Shown piece by piece: positions 1-9,734 of a DNA stretch of 64,000 bases. Within the stretch, counting starts at the first letter, position 1; each line of letters opens with the position of its first letter. Both the position numbers and the translations under genes were made by a program. Origin of the DNA: Luteimonas huabeiensis HB2 (GTDB lineage: Bacteria; Pseudomonadota; Gammaproteobacteria; Xanthomonadales; Xanthomonadaceae); assembly GCF_000559025.1 (NCBI RefSeq), contig NZ_JAAN01000036.1, positions 1 through 64,000 of the forward strand, given 5' to 3'. The notes under the pieces were generated by a model that saw only the letters and a list, made by a program, of their open reading frames with translations, was not told the origin of the DNA and ran no database searches.

Positions 1-42
1 TTGCGGGGGAAGGAAAAAACCAGATTGCGGGGAAGGATTCTT
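1..42. repeat. REP-like intergenic repeat copy (partial)
   Basis: The first bases of the window carry a GC-rich run ending in AAGGAAAAA. Its 18-base core, positions 2-19 approximately, recurs exactly at 17648-17665, where the complete palindromic element is seen. The copy is cut by the window edge. A second shorter version (TTGCGGGGAAGGA) follows at about 25-37. I see no gene in 1-123. Confidence 0.55.
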
Positions 43-123
43 CCGCACGCTGAATGTCGACTCCACCTAGGGGCGGTGCCGCGTTTCGTCGAAGAAGACG
101 TCGCCCCCTGGGGGACGCGGGCG

Positions 124-720
124 TCAGCGGGCGGCGTCGCGATACCGCGCCATCGCCGCGCGCAGGACGGCCTGCGCCTCGGCGGCGTCGCCATAGCCGG
201 ACAGGACGATCCGGCCGCCGTCGCCGGGCAGGTCCTTGTAGACGCGGAAGAACGCCTCGATGCGGCGCAGCTCCATCGCCGGCAGGTCGTCGAGTGCGCG
301 CACCCCAGCGTAGGTGGGATCGACGTCGTCGGCCGGCACGCCGATCAGCTTCTCGTCGGCCTCGCCGCCGTCGCTCATGCGCAGCACGCCGAGCGGGCGA
401 AAGCGCACCAGGGCGCCGGGCTGCAGCGGCGCGCGGGTCAGTACCAGCGCATCGAGCGGGTCGCCGTCGCCGCCCAGGGTGGACGGCAGCGCGCCGTAGT
501 TGGCCGGGTACGCCACCGCCATCGAGAGGAAGCGGTCCACCCGCAGCAGGCCGTCGGCGCCGAACTCGTACTTGACCTGGCCGCCGGCCGGGATCTCCAC
601 CGCCAGCAGCGCCTCGGCCGGCGCCGCGCCCGGCTGCGCGACCCGCAGCGGATGCGCCGGCGGTTCGGCGGCGGCGATGCCGGTCAGCAGGGCCAGCGCG
701 AGCGCGGCGGCGCGGATCAT
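124..720 (-). CDS. exported family I inorganic pyrophosphatase
   Basis: This 198-residue protein hydrolyses pyrophosphate to two phosphates. After a signal peptide (residues 1-18, cut near AAAE) the family I fold is recognisable: E-I-P with K-Y-E near 42-52, YPANYG near 71-76, the signature DGDPLD (about 85-90) that binds metal, and a D-E-K-L-I segment near 122-126. Most family I enzymes are cytoplasmic housekeeping proteins without a leader, so the signal peptide is notable. The start codon overlaps the stop of the phosphatase gene in an ATGA, so it is translationally coupled as the last gene of the phytase operon. Inference: it clears pyrophosphate in the periplasm and releases phosphate for uptake. 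Confidence 0.85.
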   Translation of the reverse strand: MIRAAALALALLTGIAAAEPPAHPLRVAQPGAAPAEALLAVEIPAGGQVKYEFGADGLLRVDRFLSMAVAYPANYGALPSTLGGDGDPLDALVLTRAPLQPGALVRFRPLGVLRMSDGGEADEKLIGVPADDVDPTYAGVRALDDLPAMELRRIEAFFRVYKDLPGDGGRIVLSGYGDAAEAQAVLRAAMARYRDAAR

Positions 721-2108
721 TCCCAGCACCGGTCGGTGCGGCCCTTCGGCGTGGCCTCGCGCGGGCAGTCGCGCTGCGGGATGCGGCCCTCGGTGTGCTC
801 GATCAGCGCCACCGCGTCGCCGCGCCGCTGCAGGACGAAGGCGTCGTACAGCCGCCCGGTCGCGGTGCGCGCCTCGTAGGCGAGCCGGTCGCCGTCGATG
901 CGCAGCACCTGGAACAGCTGCGTGTCCTCGGCCACCGGCGCCATGTCGCGGCGCGCCTGCGCCGACAGCCGGTACTGCTTGGCGCCGGCCACCGACACCA
1001 CGTATTGCGGGGTCGGCCGCGCCTGCTCGCCGCCGCGGCGGCCGTAGACGTGGTCGTGGCCCTGCAGCACCAGGTCCACGGCATGGCGCTCCAGGACCGG
1101 CAGCACGTGCTCGCGCAGCAGCGCGTTGTCGCGGTCCTGCCGCGGCGAGTACATCGGCTGGTGGACCATCGCCACCGTCCAGCGGCGCGGATTGTCGGCT
1201 AGCACCCCGTCCAGCCAGCGCGCCTGCGCCTGCGCGGTGCCCAGGTCCAGCGCCGAGGTGCCGTCCAGGACCACGAAGCGCACGTCCTGGGCGTCGAACC
1301 AGTAGGTGCCGGCTTCGGCGCCCGGCGCGCCGTTGCCGGGCAGGGCGAAGGTCAGCGGCCAGTGCGCGCCCATGACCCGGCGCTCCTGCGGCGTGTCCTC
1401 GAATTCCTCGGCGTATTCGTGGTTGCCCATCGCGGGCGCCACCGTCATCGTCGCGGCGACCGGGGCGACGGCGTCGAACCACTCGCCCCACTCGTTGTCG
1501 TCCTCGCCGTCGCCGCCGCTGACCAGGTCGCCGGCGAACAGCGCCAGCCGCGCGTCCGGCGCGTGCCGCATCGCTTCCAGCATCACCCGCGAGACCAGGC
1601 TCGCGTTCTGGTTCTGGGTGTCGCCGAAGTACAGCAGGGTCATCGGCTGCGCGGGCGCGGGCGCGGTGCGCATCTGCCGCCACGGGCTCCAGGTGCCCTC
1701 GCCCTGCACCCGCCACGCGTACAGGGTGTCGGGCTCGAGGCCATCCAGCAGCGCCTTGTGGTGGTGCGCCGGGCCGTTCTCGGTCGTCAGCGGCGCGGTC
1801 CGTGCGCGCACGCGGCGCACCGGGCCGGGGTCCGGGGAATCTCCGGCCAGCGCGATCTCCACCCAGGGCGCATCGACGCCGGCGCCGGTGCGCCAGGCGA
1901 CCGAGAAGCCGCGCGCGGCATCCTCGAGCGGCGTGGCGACGATGCGGTCGGGCAGCGCGCTGGCGGCGTAGTGGATCGTGCCGGCCGGCACCAGGGTGTT
2001 GGGCTCGGGCGCGCGCGCGCCGGCGTCGCGCGCGGCCAGCGGCGCGGCGAGGACGGCGCCGACCGCGATGGCGATCGCGGCCTGGGCGAGCCGGCGACGC
2101 GGGCTCAT
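717..2108 (-). CDS. purple acid phosphatase-type metallophosphoesterase, exported
   Basis: The 463-residue protein has an N-terminal signal peptide, a fibronectin-III-like domain (about 35-150) and a calcineurin-like catalytic domain. The metal-binding motifs appear in order: GDTQ (D163), [10 protein letters not shown] (D194), GNHE (N229, H230), VHQP (H316) and GHDHVYG (H351, H353). This arrangement is that of bacterial purple acid phosphatases, which remove phosphate from organic monoesters outside the cytoplasm. Both ends overlap neighbours by ATGA junctions: the phytase upstream and the pyrophosphatase downstream. In this operon its likely role is to finish dephosphorylating the lower inositol phosphates left by the phytase; that substrate is inferred. 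Confidence 0.88.
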   Translation of the reverse strand: MSPRRRLAQAAIAIAVGAVLAAPLAARDAGARAPEPNTLVPAGTIHYAASALPDRIVATPLEDAARGFSVAWRTGAGVDAPWVEIALAGDSPDPGPVRRVRARTAPLTTENGPAHHHKALLDGLEPDTLYAWRVQGEGTWSPWRQMRTAPAPAQPMTLLYFGDTQNQNASLVSRVMLEAMRHAPDARLALFAGDLVSGGDGEDDNEWGEWFDAVAPVAATMTVAPAMGNHEYAEEFEDTPQERRVMGAHWPLTFALPGNGAPGAEAGTYWFDAQDVRFVVLDGTSALDLGTAQAQARWLDGVLADNPRRWTVAMVHQPMYSPRQDRDNALLREHVLPVLERHAVDLVLQGHDHVYGRRGGEQARPTPQYVVSVAGAKQYRLSAQARRDMAPVAEDTQLFQVLRIDGDRLAYEARTATGRLYDAFVLQRRGDAVALIEHTEGRIPQRDCPREATPKGRTDRCWE

Positions 2109-3274
2109 GCGCCGGCCCCGCAGGCGGGCAGATCCAGCGCGCGCGCGATGTCGCGCCAGTCGAACGCCACCATGCCCTGGTCGTCGTGGACCGCGTACAG
2201 GACGCCCTCGGGGAAGGCCCGGGTCGCGTCCTGCAGCCAGATGCCGTCGGTGTTGGCGACCTTCGCGCCGGCCACGCCGCCAACGTAGTCGAGCGTTTCG
2301 CGATCGAACAGGTGGAACACGGTGCGCCCGGTGCCCTGCTCGGTGGTCAGCCACCAGCCGCTGCCGTCGTCGCAGCTGCGCAGCGCGATGCCCTCGGCCT
2401 GGGCCTTGAACACGTCGCGGCCGAGCGTGCGCCCGGCATAGCGGCCGGACAGGTCGTAGACCTTGAGCTCGTTGGCGTAGGTCTCGTCCTCCTCGGCGAT
2501 CAAGAGCCGGTCGTGCGCGGGATCGCCCCAGATCGACTCCACCACGCGCAGCGCGCCCTCCGGCGTGGTGTCGCCGAAGGCGCCCAGGTCGCGCGCGGCC
2601 ACCCGGCCGTCGGCGAGGGTCACAGCGAAGCGGCGCACGCGGCGGTCGAGCTGGTCGAGCGGCGGCAGGATGTCCTCGCCCTCGGCGTCCTCGCCGGCCA
2701 TGTAGGCGTCGGTGACGTAGACCACGATGCCCTCGTCGCCGCGATCGGCCCACACGCCGTAGGGCAGCGCCAGGCTGTCTTCACCGAAGCTGCCCAGCGG
2801 CGCCAGCTCCGGCAGCGAGAACGCCTGCACCCGGCGGTTGTCGCGCTCGACCACCAGCAGCACGTCGTCGACCACGGCCACGCCGTTGGGGCGCCGGAAC
2901 TGGCCGGGGCCGGTGCCGCTCTCGCCGAGATGGCGCAGGGTGGCGCCGGTGTCGCCGTCGTAGACGATGACGCGGTCGGTGGACTTGGCGGTGGCGAACA
3001 CCCAGGTCGCGCCGTCGGGCGCGGTCCAGGCCGCCGGCGAGTCGACGTTGTCGTCCGGGGTCATCTCGGTGAGGAAGGCTTCCTCGACGACCCGGGCGTC
3101 GGTCGCGGACGGCGCCCGCGCGGCCTCGCGGACGCGGTCCTGGCGATCCTCGGCGTCCTCGTCCGCCGCCGGCGCGGTCCCCGGCTGCGGCTGCGGCGCC
3201 GGGCTGCACGCGGCCAGGGCCACGGCCAGGCAGGCCAGCGCCGGCCAGCGTCGGATCGGATGAAGCTGATGCAT
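2105..3274 (-). CDS. beta-propeller phytase lipoprotein
   Basis: The 389-residue protein begins with a lipoprotein signal (LAAC, Cys23) and a short acidic, Pro-rich linker. A beta-propeller follows, with the family's characteristic opening [10 protein letters not shown] near residues 74-83 and repeated acidic blades ([39 protein letters not shown]). Beta-propeller phytases bind calcium at acidic loops and cleave phosphate from phytate. It is followed by a phosphatase and a pyrophosphatase in overlapping frames and preceded by a TBDR 27 bases upstream. As a lipoprotein it is probably anchored in the outer membrane. The family call rests on the opening motif, length and context; a related strictosidine-synthase-like propeller is the main alternative. 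Confidence 0.8.
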   Translation of the reverse strand: MHQLHPIRRWPALACLAVALAACSPAPQPQPGTAPAADEDAEDRQDRVREAARAPSATDARVVEEAFLTEMTPDDNVDSPAAWTAPDGATWVFATAKSTDRVIVYDGDTGATLRHLGESGTGPGQFRRPNGVAVVDDVLLVVERDNRRVQAFSLPELAPLGSFGEDSLALPYGVWADRGDEGIVVYVTDAYMAGEDAEGEDILPPLDQLDRRVRRFAVTLADGRVAARDLGAFGDTTPEGALRVVESIWGDPAHDRLLIAEEDETYANELKVYDLSGRYAGRTLGRDVFKAQAEGIALRSCDDGSGWWLTTEQGTGRTVFHLFDRETLDYVGGVAGAKVANTDGIWLQDATRAFPEGVLYAVHDDQGMVAFDWRDIARALDLPACGAGA

Positions 3275-3301
3275 GCGGTGGTTCCTCGGCTTGCAGATGG
3301 A

Positions 3302-5854
3302 TCAGAAGTTGAAGCGCGCGCCGATCACGTAGGTGCGGCCGTACAGCTCGTTCTGGATGGTATGACTGCGCGAGCCCTGGTAGAGCTCGAGCGGCTCGTC
3401 GAGCAGGTTGGCGGCCTCGAAGTAGAGACCCCACAGGTCGCTGACGCGATAGTCGAGGGTGAGGTCGAGCTGGGTGTTGGGCGCGACCCAGATGTCGGAT
3501 TCGGGACCGTCGCCGATCTCCTCCAGGTACTCGCTGCGGTGCACCGCGGCCAGCCGCGCGCTCAGGCCGCCGTGCTCGTAGCCCAGGTGCGCGCTGTACA
3601 GGCGCTCGGAGGACATCGGCAGGGAGAAGGTCTCGCCCGCGCGATCGGCCACCGCCGCGGTGAACTCGGTGTCCAGCCAGGTTCCGCTCAGGCCGACCAG
3701 CAAGCCGCCCCAGGCGCCGGGCAGGAAGTCCAGCCGCTGCTGCCAGTTGAATTCCACGCCCAGGACCTTGGCGTCGTCGCCATTGATCGCCTGGCTCACC
3801 TCGAAGCCGGGGTAGTCGGGATGCGAGTCGGTCACGGTATCGACGATGTAGCCGTCGATCGACTTGTGGAACGCGCCCAGCGAGACGATGCCGCTCTCGC
3901 CGATGTAGCGCTCGAACGACACGTCGAGGTTGGTGGACTTGTAGGGATCAAGATCCGGGTTGCCCAGATCGACCTCCTCGTCGCCGCGGTTGACGCTCAC
4001 CCGCGGCGAGACCGCGCCGAAGCTCGGCCGGGCCAGGGTCTGGGTGACCGCGCCGCGCAGCACCCAGTCGCCGTCGGTGTCGTAGCGCAGGTGCAGGCCG
4101 GGCAGCACGTCGGTGTAGCGCTTGCCGGCGCTGCGCCGGGAGACCGAGGCGATGTCGCCCTCGTCGTCCAGCACGACCTCGTTGCCGACCGCGCTGAAAT
4201 CGGTGCGCTCGGCGCGCGCGCCGGCGATCACCCGCAGGTTGCCGAAGTCCATCGTCGCCATCAGGTAGCCGGCCAGCACGTCCTCGCTGGCGGTGTAGTC
4301 CTCGACCAGCGAGATGAGCCGGTTCTCGGCCACGTCCTGCGGGCGCTCGGAGTAAGCACCGAGCATCCGCGCCAGGTAGTCGCGCATCGCCGCCGAGCCG
4401 ATGCCGTCGCCCATGTCGGCCTGCCGGTGCGACGGCGATGCCGAGGTCCAGTTGCCCAGTCCCGGGTCCGGGCCGACCCGCAGCTCGGCCTCGTCGACGT
4501 TGACGTCGCGGTCGCGCCAGCGGCCCAGCAGGCCGGCCTTCCAGCGCACCCGGTCGGTGTCGTAGCGGAAGTCGAACTGCGCGCTGACGGCCTCGTCGTC
4601 GACCTGCTTGGGCGACAGCACCAGGCGATCGAACTCGTAGTTTTCGTTGCGCAGCCAGCCGCCGGCGGGATTGTCGGCGATCTCGTAGCGCGGGATGCGG
4701 CCGGTCTGGTCGAGCACCAGCGAGACGTCGTCCTCGGCGGCGTAGGAGAAGCGCGCCTCCACTTCGTCGTCGACGCGCTCGCGGGTCTTGGTGTAGCCGA
4801 CCTTGTACTCGATGGCCGCCGCGCCGAAGCGGTTCTCGCCGCCGGCGCTGGCGGTGAAGGTGTCCTCTTCCTTGGTCCGCCAGCGCAGGCGGCGGTCGAA
4901 ATCGCCCGGGTCGATGCCGTCGACCTGGTAGCGGCCGCCGCCGAGCGCCGAGATGTCGCCCTCGCCGACGGGCAGGACGCTGTTCTGCCGGGTCTCGGCG
5001 TCGGTGAAGTCGGTGTAGAGGGTGCGCAGGAAGTAGCGGTTGTCGTTGTCCGGCCGCCAGTCGAGGTTGAGGTTGAGGCCGGTGCGCTCGCGCTCGACGA
5101 AGTACTTGCGCTGCTGCACCTCCACCGCGACCGGCTCGTCCTCGAACGCGTCGTACTCGGCTTCGATGTTGTCCGACTCGTAGCGGCGGTCTTGGTGGCT
5201 GACGCCGAAGGCCACGCCGAAGGCGCCGCCGAAGACCTCGCTGTAGTTGAACGCGCCCTTCGGGCTGGTCTCGCCGCTCAGCGGCTGGTGGCTCAGCTCC
5301 GCCTTGGCGCGCACGCTGCGGCCGTCGCGGTCGAACGCGGAGGCCGATTCCACCAGGATGGTGCCGCCCAGCGAGTCGCCCGGCATGTCCGGCGTCGGCG
5401 CCTTGATGACGGTCAACCGCTCGGTCGAGTCCGAGGGAATCACGTCCATCGGCGCCGCGCGGCTGCTGTCCTCGGGCGTGCCGAGGGCGATGCCGTCCAC
5501 CGCCACCGAGTTCTGCGCCGCGTCCAGGCCGCGCACGACCACGTAGCGGCCCTCGCCCTGGTCGCGGGTGACGCTGATGCCCGGCAGGCGCTGCAGGGAC
5601 TCGCCGACGTTCTTGTCGGGGTACTGGCCCATCGAGTCGGAGGACACGGTGTCCTGGATCGCATCGGATGCGCGCTTGAAGTCGATGGCGCGCATCTGCG
5701 CCTCGTACTGGGCCTGGACCACCACGCGGTCGAGTTCGATGGCCTCGGTGCCCGGCGCGGGCGGGGCGAGCGACTGCGCGAGGGCGGCGGGCACGGCGGA
5801 GCATGCGGCCAGGGCGATGGCGATCGCGGCCGGAAGCGGATGTCTGGAAAGCAC
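3302..5854 (-). CDS. TonB-dependent receptor of the phytase operon
   Basis: An outer-membrane TBDR of 850 residues with a signal peptide (cut after ALAQ, about 27), a TonB box-like [11 protein letters not shown] (about 39-49), a plug domain ([28 protein letters not shown]) and a long barrel ending in the usual aromatic terminus (ARFNF). The start is GTG at 5854; no better ATG is in frame. It belongs to the long TBDR class, whose substrates are often carbohydrates or phosphorylated polyols rather than siderophores. Its position as first gene before phytase, phosphatase and pyrophosphatase, directly behind a PHO box, makes phytate or an inositol phosphate the most likely substrate (inference). 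Confidence 0.9.
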   Translation of the reverse strand: MLSRHPLPAAIAIALAACSAVPAALAQSLAPPAPGTEAIELDRVVVQAQYEAQMRAIDFKRASDAIQDTVSSDSMGQYPDKNVGESLQRLPGISVTRDQGEGRYVVVRGLDAAQNSVAVDGIALGTPEDSSRAAPMDVIPSDSTERLTVIKAPTPDMPGDSLGGTILVESASAFDRDGRSVRAKAELSHQPLSGETSPKGAFNYSEVFGGAFGVAFGVSHQDRRYESDNIEAEYDAFEDEPVAVEVQQRKYFVERERTGLNLNLDWRPDNDNRYFLRTLYTDFTDAETRQNSVLPVGEGDISALGGGRYQVDGIDPGDFDRRLRWRTKEEDTFTASAGGENRFGAAAIEYKVGYTKTRERVDDEVEARFSYAAEDDVSLVLDQTGRIPRYEIADNPAGGWLRNENYEFDRLVLSPKQVDDEAVSAQFDFRYDTDRVRWKAGLLGRWRDRDVNVDEAELRVGPDPGLGNWTSASPSHRQADMGDGIGSAAMRDYLARMLGAYSERPQDVAENRLISLVEDYTASEDVLAGYLMATMDFGNLRVIAGARAERTDFSAVGNEVVLDDEGDIASVSRRSAGKRYTDVLPGLHLRYDTDGDWVLRGAVTQTLARPSFGAVSPRVSVNRGDEEVDLGNPDLDPYKSTNLDVSFERYIGESGIVSLGAFHKSIDGYIVDTVTDSHPDYPGFEVSQAINGDDAKVLGVEFNWQQRLDFLPGAWGGLLVGLSGTWLDTEFTAAVADRAGETFSLPMSSERLYSAHLGYEHGGLSARLAAVHRSEYLEEIGDGPESDIWVAPNTQLDLTLDYRVSDLWGLYFEAANLLDEPLELYQGSRSHTIQNELYGRTYVIGARFNF

Positions 5855-5909
5855 GGAAGATCCCCGGGAGTGGCGGGTGGACGATGGGTGAGGAGGCTAT
5901 GTCCGCGCG

Positions 5910-5927
5910 ATGACGGCGACATGACAG
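5910..5927 (-). promoter_or_regulatory. PHO box (PhoB-binding site)
   Basis: On the minus strand these 18 bases read CTGTCATGTCGCCGTCAT. The PHO box consensus is two CTGTCAT repeats separated by four bases; here 13 of the 14 repeat positions match and the 11-base period is exact. It lies 56 bases upstream of the TBDR start and points towards the phytase operon. A weak -10-like CATAGC follows about 9 bases downstream, as expected where PhoB replaces the -35 element. The remaining 5855-6010 interval separates the operon from divergent upp. Confidence 0.8.
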
Positions 5928-6010
5928 GCGGCCGGGGGACATGCGGCCGCGCTCTTGCCCGCCGCGCGATTTGCGCCACACTGCGTCGGTCGCGTTGTCC
6001 CGGAGCCGTC

Positions 6011-6643
6011 ATGAAGATCGTCGAAGTCCGTCATCCCCTGGTGCAGCACAAGATCGGCCTGCTGCGCGACGCCGGCCTGCCGACCAAGGGCTTCCGCGAG
6101 CTGGTCACCGAGCTGGGTACGCTGCTCGCCTACGAGGCGACCGCCGACCTGGAGACCGAGGCGGCGCTACAGCGCGGCTGGGCCGGCGAAGTGCAGGTGC
6201 GCCGCATCGCCGGCGCCAAGATCACCCTGGTGCCGATCCTGCGCGCGGGGCTGGGCATGCTCGAGGGGGTGCTGTCGCTGATTCCGGCCGCCAAGGTCAG
6301 CGTGGTCGGCCTGCAGCGCGACGAACGCACGCTGCAGCCGGTGCCCTACTTCGAGCGCCTGACCGGGCGCCTGGACGAGCGCGACGCGCTGATCCTCGAT
6401 CCCATGCTCGCCACCGGCGGCACCCTCATCGCCACCGTCGACATGCTCAAGCGCGCCGGCGCCCGGCGCATCAAGGGCATCTTCCTGGTCGCCGCGCCGG
6501 AAGGCCTGCGCGCGCTCGAGGCCGCGCACCCCGACGTCGAGGTCTACACCGCCGCCATCGACGAGCGGCTCGACGACAAGGGCTACATCCTGCCCGGCCT
6601 GGGCGACGCCGGCGACCGCATCTTCGGTACCCGGCTGGGCTGA
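6011..6643 (+). CDS. upp: uracil phosphoribosyltransferase
   Basis: This 210-residue cytoplasmic enzyme makes UMP from uracil and PRPP (pyrimidine salvage). The sequence is a full-length Upp: the N-terminal V-x-H-P-L-V-x-H-K segment (7-14), [11 protein letters not shown] (about 73-83) and the PRPP-binding loop [10 protein letters not shown] (129-138). The C-terminal uracil-binding region ends [12 protein letters not shown]. It is transcribed away from the phytase operon and stands alone. Confidence 0.97.
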   Translation: MKIVEVRHPLVQHKIGLLRDAGLPTKGFRELVTELGTLLAYEATADLETEAALQRGWAGEVQVRRIAGAKITLVPILRAGLGMLEGVLSLIPAAKVSVVGLQRDERTLQPVPYFERLTGRLDERDALILDPMLATGGTLIATVDMLKRAGARRIKGIFLVAAPEGLRALEAAHPDVEVYTAAIDERLDDKGYILPGLGDAGDRIFGTRLG

Positions 6644-6763
6644 GCGTCGGCCGCTCCCGGCTGCACCGGCGCGTCCACGCGAGCGCGAGCGCCGTGCCGG
6701 CGATTGCCGCCCGCGCCGGATCGACCCGGTCGATCGGGGCAAGGACCGCTCAACGCCGGCCGA

Positions 6764-7096
6764 TCAGCTTGCCCAGCCACCCTCCGAAACCGCCCCTGCG
6801 CCTGCCGCGTCCGCGCCTCGCCCGAGCGCGTCGCCGAACTCGTCGCGGAAGGGGTGGTCGGCGACGAGGTCGCGCAATCGGCGCAAGCGCTCGATGCCCT
6901 CCTGGACCCGCACGCCGATGTTGGGGGTTCCGGCATCGCCGAAGACGCGTTGATCGGCGATGGCCCCCGTCGGCCGCGCCCCGGCCAGCAGCACCTGCCA
7001 GAGCGGCGGAAGCGCATGGGCCGCGGCGGCCACCTCGATCGATGGCGCGCCCTCGCTCGGCCCCGCTGTCAGGTAAAGGAAGATCCGATTGCTCAT
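6764..7096 (-). CDS. hypothetical protein, 110 aa
   Basis: I do not recognise a firm family. The start MSNRIFLYLT is reminiscent of small proteins that begin with M-x-N-R-x-Y-L-Y, but the likeness is short. The protein has no signal peptide or membrane segment. It holds an amphipathic helix-rich middle (VQEGIERLRRLRDLVADHPF, about 64-83) and an Ala/Gly-rich tail. Codon use and third-position GC look like genuine coding DNA, and ATG at 7096 is the natural start because the frame upstream degenerates into Arg-rich sequence. It is monocistronic, between upp and the siderophore receptor. Confidence 0.55.
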   Translation of the reverse strand: MSNRIFLYLTAGPSEGAPSIEVAAAAHALPPLWQVLLAGARPTGAIADQRVFGDAGTPNIGVRVQEGIERLRRLRDLVADHPFRDEFGDALGRGADAAGAGAVSEGGWAS

Positions 7097-7320
7097 GAGC
7101 CCGATGCGGTCAGCGCCGCGAAACGAAGCCCCCGAGTCTAACCAGCCGACGACGATGGCGATTCCGACCGCCTTCTCGGCCACCGGCCGGGCCGAGCGGC
7201 GCGCTCGGTCCCGCGATCGCCTCCGGGCCCGACGCGTCCCGCCGCCATTCGAGCCGCGATCGACACGATGGCCGCGCATCTTGCGTTCGGACGCATGCCC
7301 GAAGACAATGAACAAGTAAC

Positions 7321-7339
7321 GCGAATCGTTCGCATTATC
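7321..7339. promoter_or_regulatory. Fur-box-like site
   Basis: The 19 bases GCGAATCGTTCGCATTATC match the Fur consensus GATAATGATAATCATTATC at 12 positions, including the complete right arm CATTATC. They sit in an AT-enriched patch of the 328-base gap 7097-7424, about 86 bases before the receptor start. The rest of the gap shows no gene; the start of the minus-strand hypothetical gene lies on its left side. Confidence 0.5.
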
Positions 7340-7424
7340 AGTATTGCGAGTCGGACGCGCGGGCCGCGAGGCGGTCGCGCTGGTCGCCGTGCAGCTGTTT
7401 CCGGCCCCCGTTTTCGGAGTTCCC

Positions 7425-9659
7425 ATGCCCTGTCCCCTTCCCGTCTTCCCGTCCGGGCGGCGCCCGCGCGTCCGCGCTGCGCGCCGCCCCCTCGCCCTCG
7501 CCCTGGCCGCCCTGCTCGCCCCCGGCGCGCTCCCGGCGTGGGCGCAGACCGCCGCCGGCGCGGATACCGCCCGGACGCTCGACACCCTGGTCGTCCAGGC
7601 GCAGCGCGACGCCGCCACCGAAGGTTCCGGCAACTACGGCGGCAAGGAGACCACGCTGTTCAAGGGCATCCGCAGCGTCCGCGAGACGCCGCAGCCGGTC
7701 ACCGTGATCTCGCGCCAGCTGATCGACGACCGCGTGCTGCCCGACCTGCACGACGTGCTGCAGAACACGCCGGGCGTCACCGTCGACTACGTCGACAGCG
7801 AGCGCGTCAACTATTTCTCGCGCGGGTTCTCGATCGATTCGCTGCAGATCGACGGGCTGTCGATCGACCAGGCGGGCTCGACCTTCATCCAGCCGGACAC
7901 CTCGGTGCTCGATCGCATCGAGATCCTGCGCGGCGCGGCCGGCCTGCTGCGCGGCGCCGGCAATCCCTCGGCGACCGTGAACCTAGTCCGCAAGCGGCCG
8001 ACCAGCGAATTCCAGGGCGCCGCCGGCCTGACCCTGGGCACGTGGGACCGCCGCCGCCTGGAGGCGGACCTGTCCTCGCCGCTCAACGCCAGCGGCAGCG
8101 TACGCGGCCGCATCGTCGCCGCCTACGACGACAAGGACTTCTTCCAGGACGCGCGCGAGGAGGAGCGGCGCACGATCTACGGCGTGCTTGAAGCCGATCT
8201 GAGCGCCGGCACGCTGCTCACGTTCAGCCTGCAGCACACCGACCTGTACGCGACCGGGTCCTGGGGCGGCCTGCCGGCGGGCCTCGACGGCCGTCAGCTC
8301 GACCTGCCGCGCAGCACCTACCTGGGCGCCGACTGGAACACCTGGGACCGCTACAACCAGCAGGTCTTCCTGGGCCTGGAGCATCGCTTCGGCAACGGCT
8401 GGAACGTGCGCCTGAACGCCGCGCACACCCGCTTCGGCTACATCAACGACTTCAAGCAGACCTCGTTCTCGCGCCCAGCCGCCGCCACCGACCCCTACCG
8501 GGTCGACGTCTCGACGGCGATCTACGGCGCGGCCGGCAGCCACCAGAACGCGATCGGCATGGTCGCCGACGGCCCGTTCGAACTGCTCGGGCGCCGCCAT
8601 CACCTGACCGTGGGCGCGGAGGGCCGCAACGTGGCGACCGCCAATTCCTCGGGCTACTGGAACATCGCGCCCATGACCGGCGTGGACATCCGCGAATGGA
8701 ATCCGTGGACGAGCTATCCCGAGCCGTTCGACACCAGCGCCGCCACCTACTACCGGGGCATCGACAACGCGACCCGGCAGGAGGGCGCGTTCGCGCTCGC
8801 CAAGCTGTCGCTGACCGACCCGCTGACCGCCCTGGTCGGCGCGCGCGCGAACTGGTGGTCGTACAGCGTGCCGACCAATCGCGCCAGCGACTACTCGGTG
8901 GATCGCGAGATCACCCCGTACGCGGGCCTGGTGTACGACATCGACCGGCATTTCAGCCTGTACGCCAGCTACAGCGAGATCTTCGTGCCGCAGAACGCCT
9001 ACGGCGCCGACGGCGACTTGATCGCGCCGGTCGTGGGCAAGGACTACGAGGCCGGGCTCAAGGGCGAGTTCCTGCGCGGTCGCCTCAACGCCGCGCTGTC
9101 GCTGTTCCGCATCGACAACGTCGGCCGCGCGGTCGACGACGCCGGATCGCCGGACCCGTGCCTGCCGTTCTACGCCAGCGGCCACTGCAAGGTCGCCGAC
9201 GGCAAGGTCCGCAGCGAGGGCTGGGAGCTGGAGGTGGCCGGCGAGCCGCTGCCGGGCTGGCAGCTGATGGCCGGCTACACCCACACCCGCACCGAGACCC
9301 TGCGCGACAACAACGCCGCCAGCCTCGGCCAGCCGATCCGCAGCGCCGATCCGCGTCACCTGCTGCGCGTGTCCACCAGCTACCGGCTGCCCGGCGCGTG
9401 GCAGGCGCTGCGCGTCGGCGCCGGCGTGCAGGCGCAGAGCGACGCCTACGTGCGCAGCGGCAGCCTGGTCGCGCGCCAGGGCGGCTACGCGGTCTACAGC
9501 CTGATGGGCAGCTACGACCTCAGCGACGCGGTGCGCCTGCAGCTCAACGTCAACAACCTGTTCGACAAGGTCTACTACCGCAAGATCGGCGCCAGCGGCT
9601 TCAACACCTACTACGCCGAGCCGCGCAACGTGATGCTGACGGTGCGCACGCGCTTCTAG
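7425..9659 (+). CDS. TonB-dependent siderophore receptor
   Basis: Outer-membrane receptor of 744 residues. A signal peptide ends at AWAQ (about 41), followed by a TonB box-like LDTLVVQAQ (about 53-61). The plug has the siderophore-receptor signature: VRETPQPVTVISRQLIDD, DVLQNTPGV and LRGAAGLLRGAGNPSATVN. The barrel ends NVMLTVRTRF. This layout is that of the FpvA/FhuE/FoxA group, which imports ferric hydroxamate or mixed siderophores. The start at 7425 is chosen because GGAG lies 5 bases upstream and the signal peptide begins there. No siderophore synthesis, sigma/anti-sigma pair or inner-membrane transporter is adjacent, so it is an orphan receptor, probably repressed by Fur. Confidence 0.92.
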   Translation: MPCPLPVFPSGRRPRVRAARRPLALALAALLAPGALPAWAQTAAGADTARTLDTLVVQAQRDAATEGSGNYGGKETTLFKGIRSVRETPQPVTVISRQLIDDRVLPDLHDVLQNTPGVTVDYVDSERVNYFSRGFSIDSLQIDGLSIDQAGSTFIQPDTSVLDRIEILRGAAGLLRGAGNPSATVNLVRKRPTSEFQGAAGLTLGTWDRRRLEADLSSPLNASGSVRGRIVAAYDDKDFFQDAREEERRTIYGVLEADLSAGTLLTFSLQHTDLYATGSWGGLPAGLDGRQLDLPRSTYLGADWNTWDRYNQQVFLGLEHRFGNGWNVRLNAAHTRFGYINDFKQTSFSRPAAATDPYRVDVSTAIYGAAGSHQNAIGMVADGPFELLGRRHHLTVGAEGRNVATANSSGYWNIAPMTGVDIREWNPWTSYPEPFDTSAATYYRGIDNATRQEGAFALAKLSLTDPLTALVGARANWWSYSVPTNRASDYSVDREITPYAGLVYDIDRHFSLYASYSEIFVPQNAYGADGDLIAPVVGKDYEAGLKGEFLRGRLNAALSLFRIDNVGRAVDDAGSPDPCLPFYASGHCKVADGKVRSEGWELEVAGEPLPGWQLMAGYTHTRTETLRDNNAASLGQPIRSADPRHLLRVSTSYRLPGAWQALRVGAGVQAQSDAYVRSGSLVARQGGYAVYSLMGSYDLSDAVRLQLNVNNLFDKVYYRKIGASGFNTYYAEPRNVMLTVRTRF

Positions 9660-9734
9660 CCGAGGACACGCCCTCCCCTCCCGGACGACGCCGTTGCGCG
9701 CGCCGTCGCCGGCGCGGCCCGGCCCCGCCGACGG

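Noticed and set aside
1802..6643. Very long open frames antisense to the phosphatase, phytase and TBDR genes
   Set aside because: In DNA this GC-rich, stop codons are rare in the opposite strand. These frames are Arg/Ala/Gly/Val-rich with no family motifs, while the minus-strand genes have clear ones.
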